From Solirubrobacterales bacterium (GTDB lineage Bacteria > Actinomycetota > Thermoleophilia > Solirubrobacterales > Solirubrobacteraceae): a DNA stretch of 64,000 nt. Below the pieces are notes generated by a model that saw nothing but the letters and a program-made list of their open reading frames with translations, ran no database searches and was not told the origin of the DNA. Positions 9,079 to 19,268 of the stretch are shown one piece after another. The DNA is taken from positions 19,312 through 83,311 of the forward strand of contig DAIDME010000106.1 of NCBI GenBank assembly GCA_027449125.1, given 5' to 3'. Both the position numbers and the translations under genes were made by a program. Numbering within the stretch: position 1 is the stretch's first letter; each line of letters begins with the position of its first letter.

Positions 9079-9982
9079 GGACCTCGCTCCCGGTGAGCCC
9101 GATGAACACGTCCTCCAAGGTGACCTCGCCGTGGGCCACCTCGCGCACGCGCGGATCGTCACGGTGCTTGACGATCAGCTCACCCGGCGTCTCGGCCGTC
9201 AGGAGCCGCCCGTGGTCGATGATCGCCACGCGGTCGCAGACGGCCTGTGCCTCCTCCATCGAATGTGTCGTCAGCAGGATGCTCCCGCCCCGCTCCCGCA
9301 GCTGCTCGATGCGCGACCAGAGCCGCCGGCGCGACTGCGGGTCAAGGCCGGCGGTGGGCTCGTCCAGCAGCAGCAGCGCGGGCTCGTGCACCACCGCGAT
9401 CTGCAGCGCCAGGCGCTGCTGCTGGCCACCGGAGAGCTGGCTGAAGGGCTTGCCCGCCTCGGCCTCGAGACCGACCTCGGCGAGCCGCCCTGAAAGCTCG
9501 CCATCACGCAGGCGCACCCCGTAGAGGCCCGCGTAGAGGCGCAGGATCTGCGTGATCGTGAGGTCCGGCTGGAAGCTCGTTGCCTGCAGCTGCACACCGA
9601 TGCGAGCCTTGGCCCGCATCGCGTCGTGGCCGATGTCGATCCCATCCACCCGGATCGTGCCCGCACGCGGCCTGACGAGACCTTCGATCGCGCTGAGCGT
9701 GCTGGTCTTGCCCGCGCCGTTCGGCCCCAGCAGCCCGAAGATCTCGCCGCGCCGTATCCGCAAGCTGACCTCCGCGACCGCCACCTTGGCCCCGTAGGCG
9801 ACGGTCAGCCCATCGACCTCGAGCACGCTGTCACCGACAACGGGCAACCTGGCTGCCGGTGGCCGCGCCGGCTGCTCCGGCAGCGCTCTCGGGAGCAGCA
9901 GCAAGGACCCGTCCGCGCGCTCCTCCCCAACCACATAGGTCTCGGTCCGCCCGGCTCTGACGACGCTCACTGTCTCGGCCAC
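9071..9982 (-). CDS. ABC transporter ATP-binding protein
   Basis: 'GLLGPNGAGKTST' Walker A, 'LSGGQQQRLALQIAVVHEPALLLLDEPTAGLDP'. Confidence 0.95.
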   Translation of the reverse strand: MAETVSVVRAGRTETYVVGEERADGSLLLLPRALPEQPARPPAARLPVVGDSVLEVDGLTVAYGAKVAVAEVSLRIRRGEIFGLLGPNGAGKTSTLSAIEGLVRPRAGTIRVDGIDIGHDAMRAKARIGVQLQATSFQPDLTITQILRLYAGLYGVRLRDGELSGRLAEVGLEAEAGKPFSQLSGGQQQRLALQIAVVHEPALLLLDEPTAGLDPQSRRRLWSRIEQLRERGGSILLTTHSMEEAQAVCDRVAIIDHGRLLTAETPGELIVKHRDDPRVREVAHGEVTLEDVFIGLTGSEVRD

Positions 9983-10024
9983 GCCTCGGACACTAGCGGC
10001 CGGCGCGGCGCCGGTGGCCGTTCC

Positions 10025-10192
10025 TCAGTCGTCCTGCTCCCAGGGCGTGAAGTCAGCCTTGCGAGCCCCGCAAACAGGGCAGAACCAGGTTTCAGGGATG
10101 TCCGCGAACGCGGTCCCGGGTGGGATGCCGCCGTCCGGGTCGCCCTCTGCCGGGTCGTAGATGTACCCGCAGGACTCGCAGAGATACCTCAC
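10025..10192 (-). CDS. Rubredoxin (55 aa, not in the supplied ORF track)
   Basis: Manual translation: [55 protein letters not shown], with CxxCGY and CPxCG. Confidence 0.95.
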   Translation of the reverse strand: MRYLCESCGYIYDPAEGDPDGGIPPGTAFADIPETWFCPVCGARKADFTPWEQDD

Positions 10193-10232
10193 TTGCGGCA
10201 GCTTAGCCGACCGCCCGCGCTACGGTCGGGGC

Positions 10233-10808
10233 GTGAGCGCGCGTCCTGCCGCAACCGTGATCCTGCTGCGTGGCGACCGTTGCGGGCTGGAGCTGCTGAT
10301 GGTCAAGCGCAACCCGTCGGCGCGCTTCATGCCTGGGCACTGGGTCTTCCCGGGCGGCGCCGTGGACCCGGTCGACGGTGGCGGGGACACCGCACACGAG
10401 GCGGCCGCGCGCCGCGAGCTTCGTGAAGAGACAGGCATCCAGCTGGCCGCCGACGCTGAGCTCATCCTCCGTGCCCGCTGGATCACGCCGGAGCGCGCGC
10501 CGGTGCGCTTCGACACACGCTTCTACCTGGCGAGGGCGCCGGGTGGCCAGGAGCCGGTGGTCGACGGCACAGAGATCGTGGCTGCCCGCTGGCTGGCTCC
10601 TCGGGAGGCCCTCGAGCTCAATGCGGACGGCAGCTTCGCGCTGGCGTTCCCCACGCGCCGAGAACTCGAGCAGCTGGCCAGCTTCGCGTCGGCGGAGCAG
10701 CTGCTCGCCGCTTTCCGTGGGCGCGCCGGCGCAGTCCGGCCGCTGATGCCGGTCATCACCGACACGGGTGAGATCGTGCTGCCCGAGACGGCGGGAGGGT
10801 CAGTCTGA
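10233..10808 (+). CDS. Nudix hydrolase
   Basis: 'GGAVDPVDGGGDTAHEAAARRELREETGIQL' Nudix box; GTG start at 10233. Confidence 0.9.
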   Translation: MSARPAATVILLRGDRCGLELLMVKRNPSARFMPGHWVFPGGAVDPVDGGGDTAHEAAARRELREETGIQLAADAELILRARWITPERAPVRFDTRFYLARAPGGQEPVVDGTEIVAARWLAPREALELNADGSFALAFPTRRELEQLASFASAEQLLAAFRGRAGAVRPLMPVITDTGEIVLPETAGGSV

Positions 10809-12692
10809 CTCCTCGTCGGCGATCACGTGCAGCACCGCGTTGATCAGCGCGAGGTGAGTGAACGCCTGCGGGTAGTTGCCGAGGTGCCGGCCGCTGTGCG
10901 CATCGAGCTCCTCGGCGAACAGCCCCAGACGCGAGGCGTGAGCGAGCAGCCGCTCACAGAGCACGCTCGCACGCGTGCTCTCGCCGATCTCCGACAGGGC
11001 CGAGACGAGCCAGAAGGAGCAGATCAGGAACGTTCCCTCCTCCCCTTTGAGACCGTCGTCGGTCTCGTCGGTGCGGTAGCGCAGCACCAGGCCGTGCTCG
11101 GTCAGCTCGTCTGCGATCGCGGTCACCGTGTTGCGCACGCGCTCGTCGTCAGGCGGCAGGAAGCGGTTGAGCGGGATCAGCAGTGTCGAGGCGTCGAGCG
11201 CATCTGTGTCGTAGTGCTGGCGGAACACGCCACGCTCGGAAACGCCTCTGGCGAGGATGTCCTCGCGGATCTCGTCGGCCGTCTGCTGCCACTGTGCGGC
11301 CAGCTCATCCTCGCCCTCACGCTCGGCCAGCCGCGCCCCACGGTCGGCCGCGACCCAGCACATCAGCTTCGACGAGACGTAGTGCTTGGGCTCGCCACGG
11401 GCCTCCCAGATGCCCTGGTCGGGCTTGTCCCAGACCGCCAGTGCGCACTGCACCTGATCCTTGATCACACCCCACAGCCGCTGGGGGATGTGGCCGCCCG
11501 TCTTGGTGTGCAGATAGATCGAGTCGAGCACCGCCCCGTAGACGTCGTTCTGGCGCTGGTTGTAGGCGCCGTTGCCGATCCGCACGGGCCTAGCGCCCTC
11601 GTAGCCGCCCAGATCGTCCAGCGTCGACTCGGCCAGGTCCCGCTCGCCGCCGACCCCATACATGATCTGCAGGCTGCCGTCGTCGTTGCGCTCGAGGTCG
11701 GCGACGAACTGCATGAAGTCGTCGGCCTCCCAGTCGAAGCCCAGCGCGTGCAGGCCCCACAGCGTGAAGGTCGCGTCGCGCATCCAGCAGTAGCGGTAGT
11801 CCCAGTTGCGCTCGCCCTGCGGCGCCTCCGGCAGTGAGGTGGTGAGCGCGGCCACCATCGCGCCGGTGGGCGCGTAGGTGAGCCCTTTGAGCGTCAGGGC
11901 CGAGCGGTGCAGGTGCTCGCGCCAACGGTGATCCGGGAAGCGCCCGCCGGCCAGCCACTCGCGCCAGTAGTGCTCTGTGTAGAGCAGACGCTGCTCAGCG
12001 TCCTGGAGATCACTGGGGCCATCCAGGCCACGTCCCCAACCGAGCGCGACGTAGCGCTTCTCGCCCTCCACCAGGGTGTGACGGGCACGTGCGCGACTGC
12101 CCTCGATCCCTAGCCGCAGGTCGGAGTGCAGCGCGATCTGCTGACCGTCCGCGCTCTTGGCCTCGGCCACCCCCCAGTCGCCATCGGGCACCGTCCACTG
12201 TGCCGGGTCACGGCCGTAGTCGAACATCGGCTCGCAGATCACCTCCACCTGGACGCTGCCCTGCACGCACTCGATCACGCGCACCAGCATGTGGTCGGCG
12301 TCCTGGTCGGTCGGTGGCCGCGTGCGCCCGTACTCCTCGCCGTGCTGCTCACGCCAGGGTCCGATCGTCAGCCCGTCGCGCACGACCATCCAGCCCGATG
12401 GCGTCAGCCACGTGGTCTCGATCACCATCGTCCCCGGCACGTAGCGGACCGTCAGCGGCACCACCATGCCGTAGGGACCTACCCGGAAGGAGCCGGCGCG
12501 GCGGTCGAGCAGCGCCCCGAACATGGACGGCGCGTCAAAGCGGGGCACCCCCAACCACTCGATGCTGCCGTCGGGCGCCAGCAGCGCCCCGGTGTGGCAG
12601 TTTGAGAGAAAGGCGTAGTCGGCTATCGCCGGAAACGGCGAGCCGCCGGTCAGCGGCCGGTCATGCGGCGGGATCGGGATCGTCGGCGACAC
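10800..12692 (-). CDS. Glycoside hydrolase family 15 protein (glucoamylase/trehalase-like)
   Basis: 'IADYAFLSNCHTGALLAPDGSIEWLGVPRFDAPSMFGALLD', 'NWDYRYCWMRDATFTLWGL'. Confidence 0.93.
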   Translation of the reverse strand: MSPTIPIPPHDRPLTGGSPFPAIADYAFLSNCHTGALLAPDGSIEWLGVPRFDAPSMFGALLDRRAGSFRVGPYGMVVPLTVRYVPGTMVIETTWLTPSGWMVVRDGLTIGPWREQHGEEYGRTRPPTDQDADHMLVRVIECVQGSVQVEVICEPMFDYGRDPAQWTVPDGDWGVAEAKSADGQQIALHSDLRLGIEGSRARARHTLVEGEKRYVALGWGRGLDGPSDLQDAEQRLLYTEHYWREWLAGGRFPDHRWREHLHRSALTLKGLTYAPTGAMVAALTTSLPEAPQGERNWDYRYCWMRDATFTLWGLHALGFDWEADDFMQFVADLERNDDGSLQIMYGVGGERDLAESTLDDLGGYEGARPVRIGNGAYNQRQNDVYGAVLDSIYLHTKTGGHIPQRLWGVIKDQVQCALAVWDKPDQGIWEARGEPKHYVSSKLMCWVAADRGARLAEREGEDELAAQWQQTADEIREDILARGVSERGVFRQHYDTDALDASTLLIPLNRFLPPDDERVRNTVTAIADELTEHGLVLRYRTDETDDGLKGEEGTFLICSFWLVSALSEIGESTRASVLCERLLAHASRLGLFAEELDAHSGRHLGNYPQAFTHLALINAVLHVIADEESD

Positions 12693-13180
12693 GGCTCGGC
12701 CGCTAAGACTACCTGGCCGTCCGAACGATCCGCGCCATTCTCCAGACGGCCAGCCGCACCCCGCCAACGTCAGCAGCAGCCCAGCCGGCCAGCGATGCGA
12801 CGGCTCCGGCGACGCTCGCCGCCACTTCAGCGACCAGCTGGAGGTTGCGCTGGAGGTTGCCGCCCGACACGATCGGCCGGCTCGCGGTCAGCCTGGCGAG
12901 GGAGCCGGCCAGCCCGAGCGCCCCGATGATCGCGCAGCCGTGCAGCGGCTCGTCGGCTACAGCCGCGAGGATCAGGCTGTCTGTCGAGAGGACCGCTGCG
13001 CTCCTCCGCCTTGATGCTCCCCGACCGTACACCTGGCGTCGCTGGGCGGCAAGGCTGCCTCCCGGGCGCGTTCCCCTGGCAGACGAGGCAGGTCGGCACT
13101 CCGGTGGACGGGCGCCAGAAGGGCGTGGTGGCGCGGCGCGCATGCGGCCCGGCACCCGCAGACTCGTCTGGCTCGGGGGT

Positions 13181-13229
13181 CGTCGGGGTGGGCCGGGCTG
13201 GGGGCCGTCGGGGTGGGCCGGGCTGGGGG
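13181..13229. repeat. Short G-rich direct repeat (cgtcggggtgggccgggctgggg x2, period 25)
   Basis: Direct reading at 13181 and 13206. Confidence 0.85.
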
Positions 13230-13272
13230 TCGGCGCGGTGGCGCACCCGGCCAGCGGGCCGGGTGCGACAGG

Positions 13273-14007
13273 CTACGTGTCGCCGTTGAAGTTCGGCAGG
13301 CCGGCGGCGCGCAGCCAGTCGCTGACGTGCACGTTCAGGACCTCGAACTGGCCGGTGAAGATGAGCACGCCCATGCCGACGAGGACCGCGCCGCCGAGGC
13401 CGATCACGACCGGGTAGTGGCGCTTGACGACGTTCAGGGCGGCGGTCACCTTGCCGAACGCGAGGCCCGTGACCAGGAACGGGACGCCCAGCCCGGCGCA
13501 GTAGATCGCGAGCAGGAAGGCGCCCTGGTAGGCGCTCGAGGAGGTGCCGGCGGCGCTCACGATCGCACCGAGGGTGGGGCCGCTGCAGGGCGTCCAGCAG
13601 ATCGCAAAGGCGGCGCCGGTCAGCACCGGGCCAGAGCGGCCGGCGCGCTGGGTCAGCGCCGGCAGGTGCCATTCACGGGCGATCCGAGGGATCAGCGGGC
13701 TGGCGACGAAGATGACGCCCATGACGACGATCAGCGCGCCGCTGACGTCGCGGGCGGTCGTGCCGGTGAAGGCGCCGCGCAGCGCCTGCTGGCCGAGCAG
13801 GCCAAGGGCGATGTAGATCGCGGAGAAGCTGCCGATGAAGGCGAGCGTGGGGCCGATCACGCGGCGGGCCCTCAGCTCGGCGGTGTCGCTCACGCCCGCG
13901 ACCGAGGAGATGTAGCCGGGAACCAGCGGCAACACGCAGGGCGAGAGGAAGCTGATGAGGCCGGCGCCGAACGCGACCGGGATGCCGATGCCTGCTGCTG
14001 GGTCCAT
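13273..14007 (-). CDS. ccdA: Cytochrome c biogenesis protein CcdA family
   Basis: 'FGAGLISFLSPCVLPLVPGYIS' and 'GAAFAICWTPCSGPTLGAIV'. Confidence 0.93.
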   Translation of the reverse strand: MDPAAGIGIPVAFGAGLISFLSPCVLPLVPGYISSVAGVSDTAELRARRVIGPTLAFIGSFSAIYIALGLLGQQALRGAFTGTTARDVSGALIVVMGVIFVASPLIPRIAREWHLPALTQRAGRSGPVLTGAAFAICWTPCSGPTLGAIVSAAGTSSSAYQGAFLLAIYCAGLGVPFLVTGLAFGKVTAALNVVKRHYPVVIGLGGAVLVGMGVLIFTGQFEVLNVHVSDWLRAAGLPNFNGDT

Positions 14008-14148
14008 TTTGCGGGGTTAGCGTAACTCGGGGGGGTTAATTTCGGGTGCTCGCGGCCTCCATTGTGTGTGCACACGGACAAACCGGACCTGTCGTTGCGG
14101 GCGGAGGGGCTGGCACGGCGATCGGAGGGGCCAAATACATCCCAGGGC

Positions 14149-15063
14149 ATGTACTTGGCCCACGAGATCGCTGGGATTGCGCGGGCGCAGGGCGGCCACG
14201 TCACGCGTGAGCAGCTGCGCGCGCTGGGCCTCTCGCGGATGGCGATCGAGCACCGGGTCTCGCAGGGGTCGCTGATCCGCGTGCACCACGGGGTCTACGC
14301 TGTGGGTCGGCTTGCCACCACAGCCCAGGAGAGCGCCCACGCGGCACTCCTGGCCGCGGGCCCGCGGTCGGCACTGGCGCGCCGCAGCGCGCTGGCGCTG
14401 TGGCGGTCGGCGCGCGACTGGCCGGCGCCGCACGAGCTTGTGAGCTCCTGCGACGTGCGCGTCAAGGGGCTCGTGGTACGGCGCTCGCAGACGCTGATCG
14501 TGCGCGACATCCGCACCGTCCAGGGGCTGCGGGTGACGAGCCCGGCGCGCACAGCACTCGACCTCGCCCCGAGCTGCAGCGCACAAGAGCTCACACGGAT
14601 CGTTGACGAGCTGCGCCACGGGTGCGGCCTGAGCGTGGCGGCGCTGCGGGACGTGGTGGCCCGCAACCGACGCCACCCGGGCGCAGGCGCGCTGCGCGAG
14701 CTGATCGGCGAGAGCCAGCGCGAGCCGGCACGTTCCGAGCTCGAGCGGGAGTTCATGCGCATGATCCGCCGCCACCGCCTGCCACTGCCCCGGCTCAACG
14801 TCTACGTGGGGGGCGAGCGGGTGGACGCCTACTTCCCCGAGCACGGCCTGGTCGTCGAGCTGGACGGGCGGCTCACGCACGGCTACGACTGGCGCCCGGC
14901 GTTCGAGGAGGACCGCCGCCGCGGAGTGGACGTGATGCTCCGCACCGGGCTGCCGACGCTCCGCTTCACATGGCGCCAGATCAAGCACCAGCAGGACGCC
15001 ACGGCCGCCAAGCTCCGGGCGATCTTGGCTGCGCGACAGGCGCCGCTGAGGCATCCAGGCTGA
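14149..15063 (+). CDS. AbiEi-like winged-helix plus DUF559/Vsr-like nuclease-fold protein
   Basis: 'MYLAHEIAGIARAQGGHVTREQLRALGLSRMAIEHRVSQGSLIRVHHGVYAVG' and C-terminal 'VDAYFPEHGLVVELDGRLTHG..FEEDRRRGVDVM'; alternative start 14062. Confidence 0.8.
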   Translation: MYLAHEIAGIARAQGGHVTREQLRALGLSRMAIEHRVSQGSLIRVHHGVYAVGRLATTAQESAHAALLAAGPRSALARRSALALWRSARDWPAPHELVSSCDVRVKGLVVRRSQTLIVRDIRTVQGLRVTSPARTALDLAPSCSAQELTRIVDELRHGCGLSVAALRDVVARNRRHPGAGALRELIGESQREPARSELEREFMRMIRRHRLPLPRLNVYVGGERVDAYFPEHGLVVELDGRLTHGYDWRPAFEEDRRRGVDVMLRTGLPTLRFTWRQIKHQQDATAAKLRAILAARQAPLRHPG

Positions 15064-15122
15064 TCGTGGGCGCGCGCGGAGGAACGCGTGGCGGCCGAGA
15101 CCGGCCCTGCCGCGCCCCAGCG

Positions 15123-17495
15123 TCAGCTCGCGGCGGCGGTCCCGGCGGCGGCGGTGCCCGCGGCGGCGGTTGCAGCTGGCACCGCCCGCCGCAACCGCGC
15201 GCTGTTGAAGACGACAAGCGCCGAGGAGAGCGCCATGGCTGCGCCGGCAAACAGCGGGTCGAGCAGACCGAGCGCCGCGACCGGGATGGCGACGAGGTTG
15301 TAGGCGAACGCCCAGACGAGGTTGCCGTGGATCGTGCGCAGCGTTCGGCGCGCGAGGCGGATCGCGGTCGGCGCGACGCGCAGGTCATCACGCAGGATCA
15401 CCAGGTCGGCCGCGTTGATCGCCACATCGGTGCCCGACCCGATCGCCAGGCCGAGGTCGGCACTGGCCAGCGCGGCCGCATCGTTGACGCCGTCGCCGAT
15501 CATCGCGACCCGCCGTCCCTGCTGCTGCAGCGAGCGGATCAAAGCGACCTTGTCAGCGGGCAGCGCCTCGGCGACCACCTCCTCGACGCCGATAGCAGCC
15601 GCCACGGCCTGCGCGGTTGCGTTGTTGTCGCCGGTCGCCAATATGCATCCCAGGCCGAGCGCGTGCAGTCGCGCGACGGCGTCAGCGGCAGACGGGCGGA
15701 TCGCGTCGGCCAGCGCCAGAACGCCCAGCACGCGGTCGTCCTCGCGCACCGCGATGGCGGTGCGTCCCTGCCGCTCCCAGCCGTCGACGCTGGTCGCAAG
15801 CCCCGCCGGCAGCCCGGCCCCGGGGCGACCGACCGTGACCCGGCGGCCACCCACAAGCCCGTGCGCACCACTCCCCGGAACGGCGATGAAATCGCTCACC
15901 GTCGGCAGCTCGACACCGCGCTCGGTCGCCGCCGCCACGACCGCCCGCGCGAGGGGATGCTCGGAAGCGGCCTCGACCCCCGCGGCCAAAGCCAGCAGCC
16001 GCGCCTCCGCCACACCCGGAGCCGCCTGGACGCCGGCGAGCGCCATGCGCCCCTCGGTGACCGTTCCGGTCTTGTCCAGGACCACAGTGTCGATCGCGCG
16101 CGAAGCCTCGAGCGCGCCGTACCCCTTGAAGAAGATCCCGAGTCGCGCCCCGGCCCAGGTCGCGACCACCAGCGCGGCCGGGGTCGCCAGCCCAAGCGCA
16201 CAGGGACACGCGACGATCAGCACCGCCAGTGCCGCGCTGATCGACGGGTCCGCGGCGTGCCCTCCAAACAGCCACGCCGCGAGCGTGCCGGCGGAGATCA
16301 GCATCACCGTCGGCACGAACACCGCTGAGACGCGGTCGGCCAGCCGCTGCACCGATGCCTTCTCGCTCTGCGCCCTGGCCACCAGCCGGAGCATCTGTCC
16401 GAGCTGCGTGTCAACGCCGACGCTGGTGGCGCGCACCACGAGCCGACCGTCGAGCGCCACGGTACCGCCCAGCACGCGGCCGCCGGGGACCGTCTCCTCA
16501 GGCAGCGACTCACCGGTCATCACACTGCGGTCCACCGCCGCGCGTCCGTCCACGACCTCGCCGTCGGTCGCGATCGTCTCACCAGGACGTACCACGAAGC
16601 GATCGCCGACGTGCAACTGGGAGAGCGCGACGCGGCGCTCGCCCCCCAGATCGTCGAGCACCGCCACATCCCGGGCCCCGACCGCTGCCAGGGCACGCAG
16701 CGCATTACCGCTGCGCCGGCGGGACCATGCCTCGAAGTAGCGCCCCGCCAGCAGGAAGGTCGCGACCCCGGCCGGCACGTCGAGGTAGAGCCCGCCACCG
16801 GAGCGGGCGCCGAGTCCACCCGCGCCGCCGTGGTGCACGCCCGAGTAGAGCACGAACATCGTGTAGAGGGACCAGGCGGTGGCCGCCACGATGCCCGCCG
16901 AGACGAGCGTGTCCATCGTCGTGGCAGCGTGCCGGGCGTTGCGAACCGCCGCCTCGTAGAAGGGCCAGGCCGCCCAGGTGACGACGGGTGCGGCCAAGAG
17001 CACCATCAGCCAGCGCCAGCCCGCCAGCCGTAGCGATGAGTCAAGCGAGAGCAGGATCGACAGGTCGCAGAGCGGCATGAACAGGATCGCCGCCACCACG
17101 AAGCGCCTTCGCAGCGAGCGCACCCGCGCATCGAGCTCTCGCGCCTGCACCTCGTGCTCCTCGGCAAGCGGGTCTGTCGCGAGGGCCGTGGCCGAGTAGC
17201 CGGCCGCCTCGACCTCCGCCAGGAGCCGCTCGAGCTCGAGCGGCTCCTCCAGCGTCACGAGCGCCTGCTCAGAGGCGAAGTTGACGCTCGCCCGCACACC
17301 CTCCAGCCGGTTCAGCCGGCGTTCGATCCGGGCGGCGCAAGCGCCGCAGGTCATGCCGCCGATCGCCAGCGAGAGCTCGCGGCCGGCCCCGGCACCGGGC
17401 TGGCGCCCAGCCCCAGCCCCGGGCTCGCGGCCGCCCCCAGCCCCGGGCTCTCGCCCGGCGCGCCCCCCGGCCACATGAGCCTCCTCGACGCTCAT
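15123..17495 (-). CDS. Heavy-metal (copper) translocating P-type ATPase
   Basis: 'GGMTCGACAARIE' HMA domain, 'ACPCALGLATPAALVV', 'DKTGTVTEG', 'GDGVNDAAAL'. Confidence 0.95.
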   Translation of the reverse strand: MSVEEAHVAGGRAGREPGAGGGREPGAGAGRQPGAGAGRELSLAIGGMTCGACAARIERRLNRLEGVRASVNFASEQALVTLEEPLELERLLAEVEAAGYSATALATDPLAEEHEVQARELDARVRSLRRRFVVAAILFMPLCDLSILLSLDSSLRLAGWRWLMVLLAAPVVTWAAWPFYEAAVRNARHAATTMDTLVSAGIVAATAWSLYTMFVLYSGVHHGGAGGLGARSGGGLYLDVPAGVATFLLAGRYFEAWSRRRSGNALRALAAVGARDVAVLDDLGGERRVALSQLHVGDRFVVRPGETIATDGEVVDGRAAVDRSVMTGESLPEETVPGGRVLGGTVALDGRLVVRATSVGVDTQLGQMLRLVARAQSEKASVQRLADRVSAVFVPTVMLISAGTLAAWLFGGHAADPSISAALAVLIVACPCALGLATPAALVVATWAGARLGIFFKGYGALEASRAIDTVVLDKTGTVTEGRMALAGVQAAPGVAEARLLALAAGVEAASEHPLARAVVAAATERGVELPTVSDFIAVPGSGAHGLVGGRRVTVGRPGAGLPAGLATSVDGWERQGRTAIAVREDDRVLGVLALADAIRPSAADAVARLHALGLGCILATGDNNATAQAVAAAIGVEEVVAEALPADKVALIRSLQQQGRRVAMIGDGVNDAAALASADLGLAIGSGTDVAINAADLVILRDDLRVAPTAIRLARRTLRTIHGNLVWAFAYNLVAIPVAALGLLDPLFAGAAMALSSALVVFNSARLRRAVPAATAAAGTAAAGTAAAS
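17380..17462. repeat. Imperfect ~24-bp tandem repeats encoding GR(E/Q)PGAG(G/A)G units at the CopA N-terminus
   Basis: Protein 'GREPGAGGGREPGAGAGRQPGAGAGRE'. Confidence 0.8.
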
Positions 17496-18070
17496 CGCGC
17501 CAGCACCATCGCCGCGAACATGTAGGCCATCGCGAAAGCCATGGTGGCGAGCGAAGCCCGCACGTCGGCGCCGCAGACCAGCGAGGGCGCGCCCTGACCG
17601 TCACGACCGCTGAGCGAGCGGCCGTCCACGCGACGGTCAGCTCCCGCGATCCAGAACACGCAGCCCGCCAGCGAGTAGCCCACGAGCACCCAGCTGAGCA
17701 CAGGCAGCGTCTGGCCGAGCCACATGTAGACCATCGCCGCCAGCTCGGCGGCCGCGGCCAGCCACAGGAGGTTGGTGCGGCGGCCCTCCAGGACGCGGAA
17801 GAGCAGCAGCGCCAGCACTACCCCGGCCGCGTTTGCGAACAGCAGCTGCCAGACGACCGCGGGTATGGGGATGTGGTCGATCGCGGACGGCGCGAACATG
17901 GCCGCCATCCCGATCCCCATCAGCACGTGACCCGCATGCCACAGGCGGCTCTCACCCGGGATCGCGACGAGGTGGCGGGCGTGCGCGACGACCACCAGAA
18001 TCAGCGCGCAGGTCCAGACCAGCGCGAGCCACGTGGGCATCAGGTGCATGCCGCCGGCCGCGACCGCCAT
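17492..18070 (-). CDS. DUF5134-like integral membrane protein
   Basis: Multi-TM, 'HAGHVLMGIGMAAMFAP...IPAVVWQLLFA'; 4-bp overlap with the copper ATPase start. Confidence 0.65.
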   Translation of the reverse strand: MAVAAGGMHLMPTWLALVWTCALILVVVAHARHLVAIPGESRLWHAGHVLMGIGMAAMFAPSAIDHIPIPAVVWQLLFANAAGVVLALLLFRVLEGRRTNLLWLAAAAELAAMVYMWLGQTLPVLSWVLVGYSLAGCVFWIAGADRRVDGRSLSGRDGQGAPSLVCGADVRASLATMAFAMAYMFAAMVLAR

Positions 18071-18287
18071 CCCTCGATTGCTGTGGGCGCCGCCGCCGGC
18101 GAGCACCTGACCAACACCTGGCATCTTCATGGGTGAACCTGACCTGAGTGCGACGTGAGGACCCACCCCGCCCCGGACCGCCGGGATGCGTGACCTCCGG
18201 CTGCTGGTAGGTTGACGGGATGCTAGCGAAGCACGGTCGCCTCCCCGCCAGCGCCGACCTGCCGACGGACGCGCCCGCGGCCACGCC

Positions 18288-19268
18288 GTGACCGCGCGCC
18301 GAGCGCAGATCGCGCTGGGCGTCCTGTGGCTGCTGGCCGGACTGCTGCAGTTCCAGGGTTTCATGTACACGCACGCCTTCGTGCGGGAGGTGCTCGGCGT
18401 GAACGCCGACGGGCAGCCGGCGCCTCTGGCCGCGACGATCACCGGGCTCGTGGGCCTCTACGGACGCGACCTGCCGCTCTGGAACACGCTCGTGGGAGAG
18501 CTGCAGTGCGCGATCGGGCTCGGCCTGATCGTCAGCCGGCGCAGCGTCCGCCCGGCCCTGGCCGTCGGCTTCGTCTGGTGCCTGGTGGTCTGGACGGTGG
18601 GCGAGGGGCTCGGCGGGATCCTGACCGCGCAACCGCTCTCACCGCTGATGGGCGCGCCCGGCGCCGCGCTGATCTACGGTCTCGTCGGGCTGCTCGTCTG
18701 GCCTCGGGACGAGCGCGCGGAGCGATCATCAACGCGCCACCGGCCGCTCGCCAGCCGTGGCGGCCGCCTGATCTGGGCGGTGTTGTGGCTCGAGGCGGCG
18801 GCGCTGTGGTTGACCGGCGCCCAGGGCAGCCCCGCAGACCAGCTGCGCGCGATGGCCACCGCCGCCCCGGAGCCACTGGCAGGCTGGGACCGCGCGCTGG
18901 CAGGCGTCCTGCAGGGCGCCGGCGGCGCAGTCCCGCCGGCACTGGCGGCGGTCTCGGTGGCGGTCGGGCTCGGCGTCCTGACTCGCATGCGACCGGCGGC
19001 CCTGGCCGGCGGATCCCTGCTCGCACTCGCCTACTGGGTCTTCGGCCAGTCGCTGGGTGGCCCCTTCTGGACGGGCGCCTCGACCGACGTGAACTCAGGG
19101 CCGCTGTTCGTGCTGCTGGCCGCCTACCTGTCAGCCCCCTTACGGCTCCCCCAGCCATTGGCCGCCGGCACTCGTGCGAGCGCTGGCGGCGGTGCTACCG
19201 TCGCCCCGAGACCATGGCGCGAGCAACCGAGCCCTCCCGATGAAGCCGGCGGTACCAGGCTGGGGTAG
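18288..19268 (+). CDS. Integral membrane protein, function unknown
   Basis: 326 aa, many hydrophobic segments, GTG start. Confidence 0.65.
   Translation: MTARRAQIALGVLWLLAGLLQFQGFMYTHAFVREVLGVNADGQPAPLAATITGLVGLYGRDLPLWNTLVGELQCAIGLGLIVSRRSVRPALAVGFVWCLVVWTVGEGLGGILTAQPLSPLMGAPGAALIYGLVGLLVWPRDERAERSSTRHRPLASRGGRLIWAVLWLEAAALWLTGAQGSPADQLRAMATAAPEPLAGWDRALAGVLQGAGGAVPPALAAVSVAVGLGVLTRMRPAALAGGSLLALAYWVFGQSLGGPFWTGASTDVNSGPLFVLLAAYLSAPLRLPQPLAAGTRASAGGGATVAPRPWREQPSPPDEAGGTRLG

Noticed and set aside
10827-11837. 336-aa plus-strand ORF
   Set aside because: Antisense shadow of the GH15 gene
12709-13672. Minus-strand ORFs 12709-13155 and 12827-13672
   Set aside because: Low-complexity Arg/Pro/Ala composition, partly overlapping CcdA; no recognisable domain
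14622-16740. Plus-strand ORFs 14622-16328 and 15322-16740
   Set aside because: Antisense or out-of-frame relative to the DUF559 and copper ATPase genes
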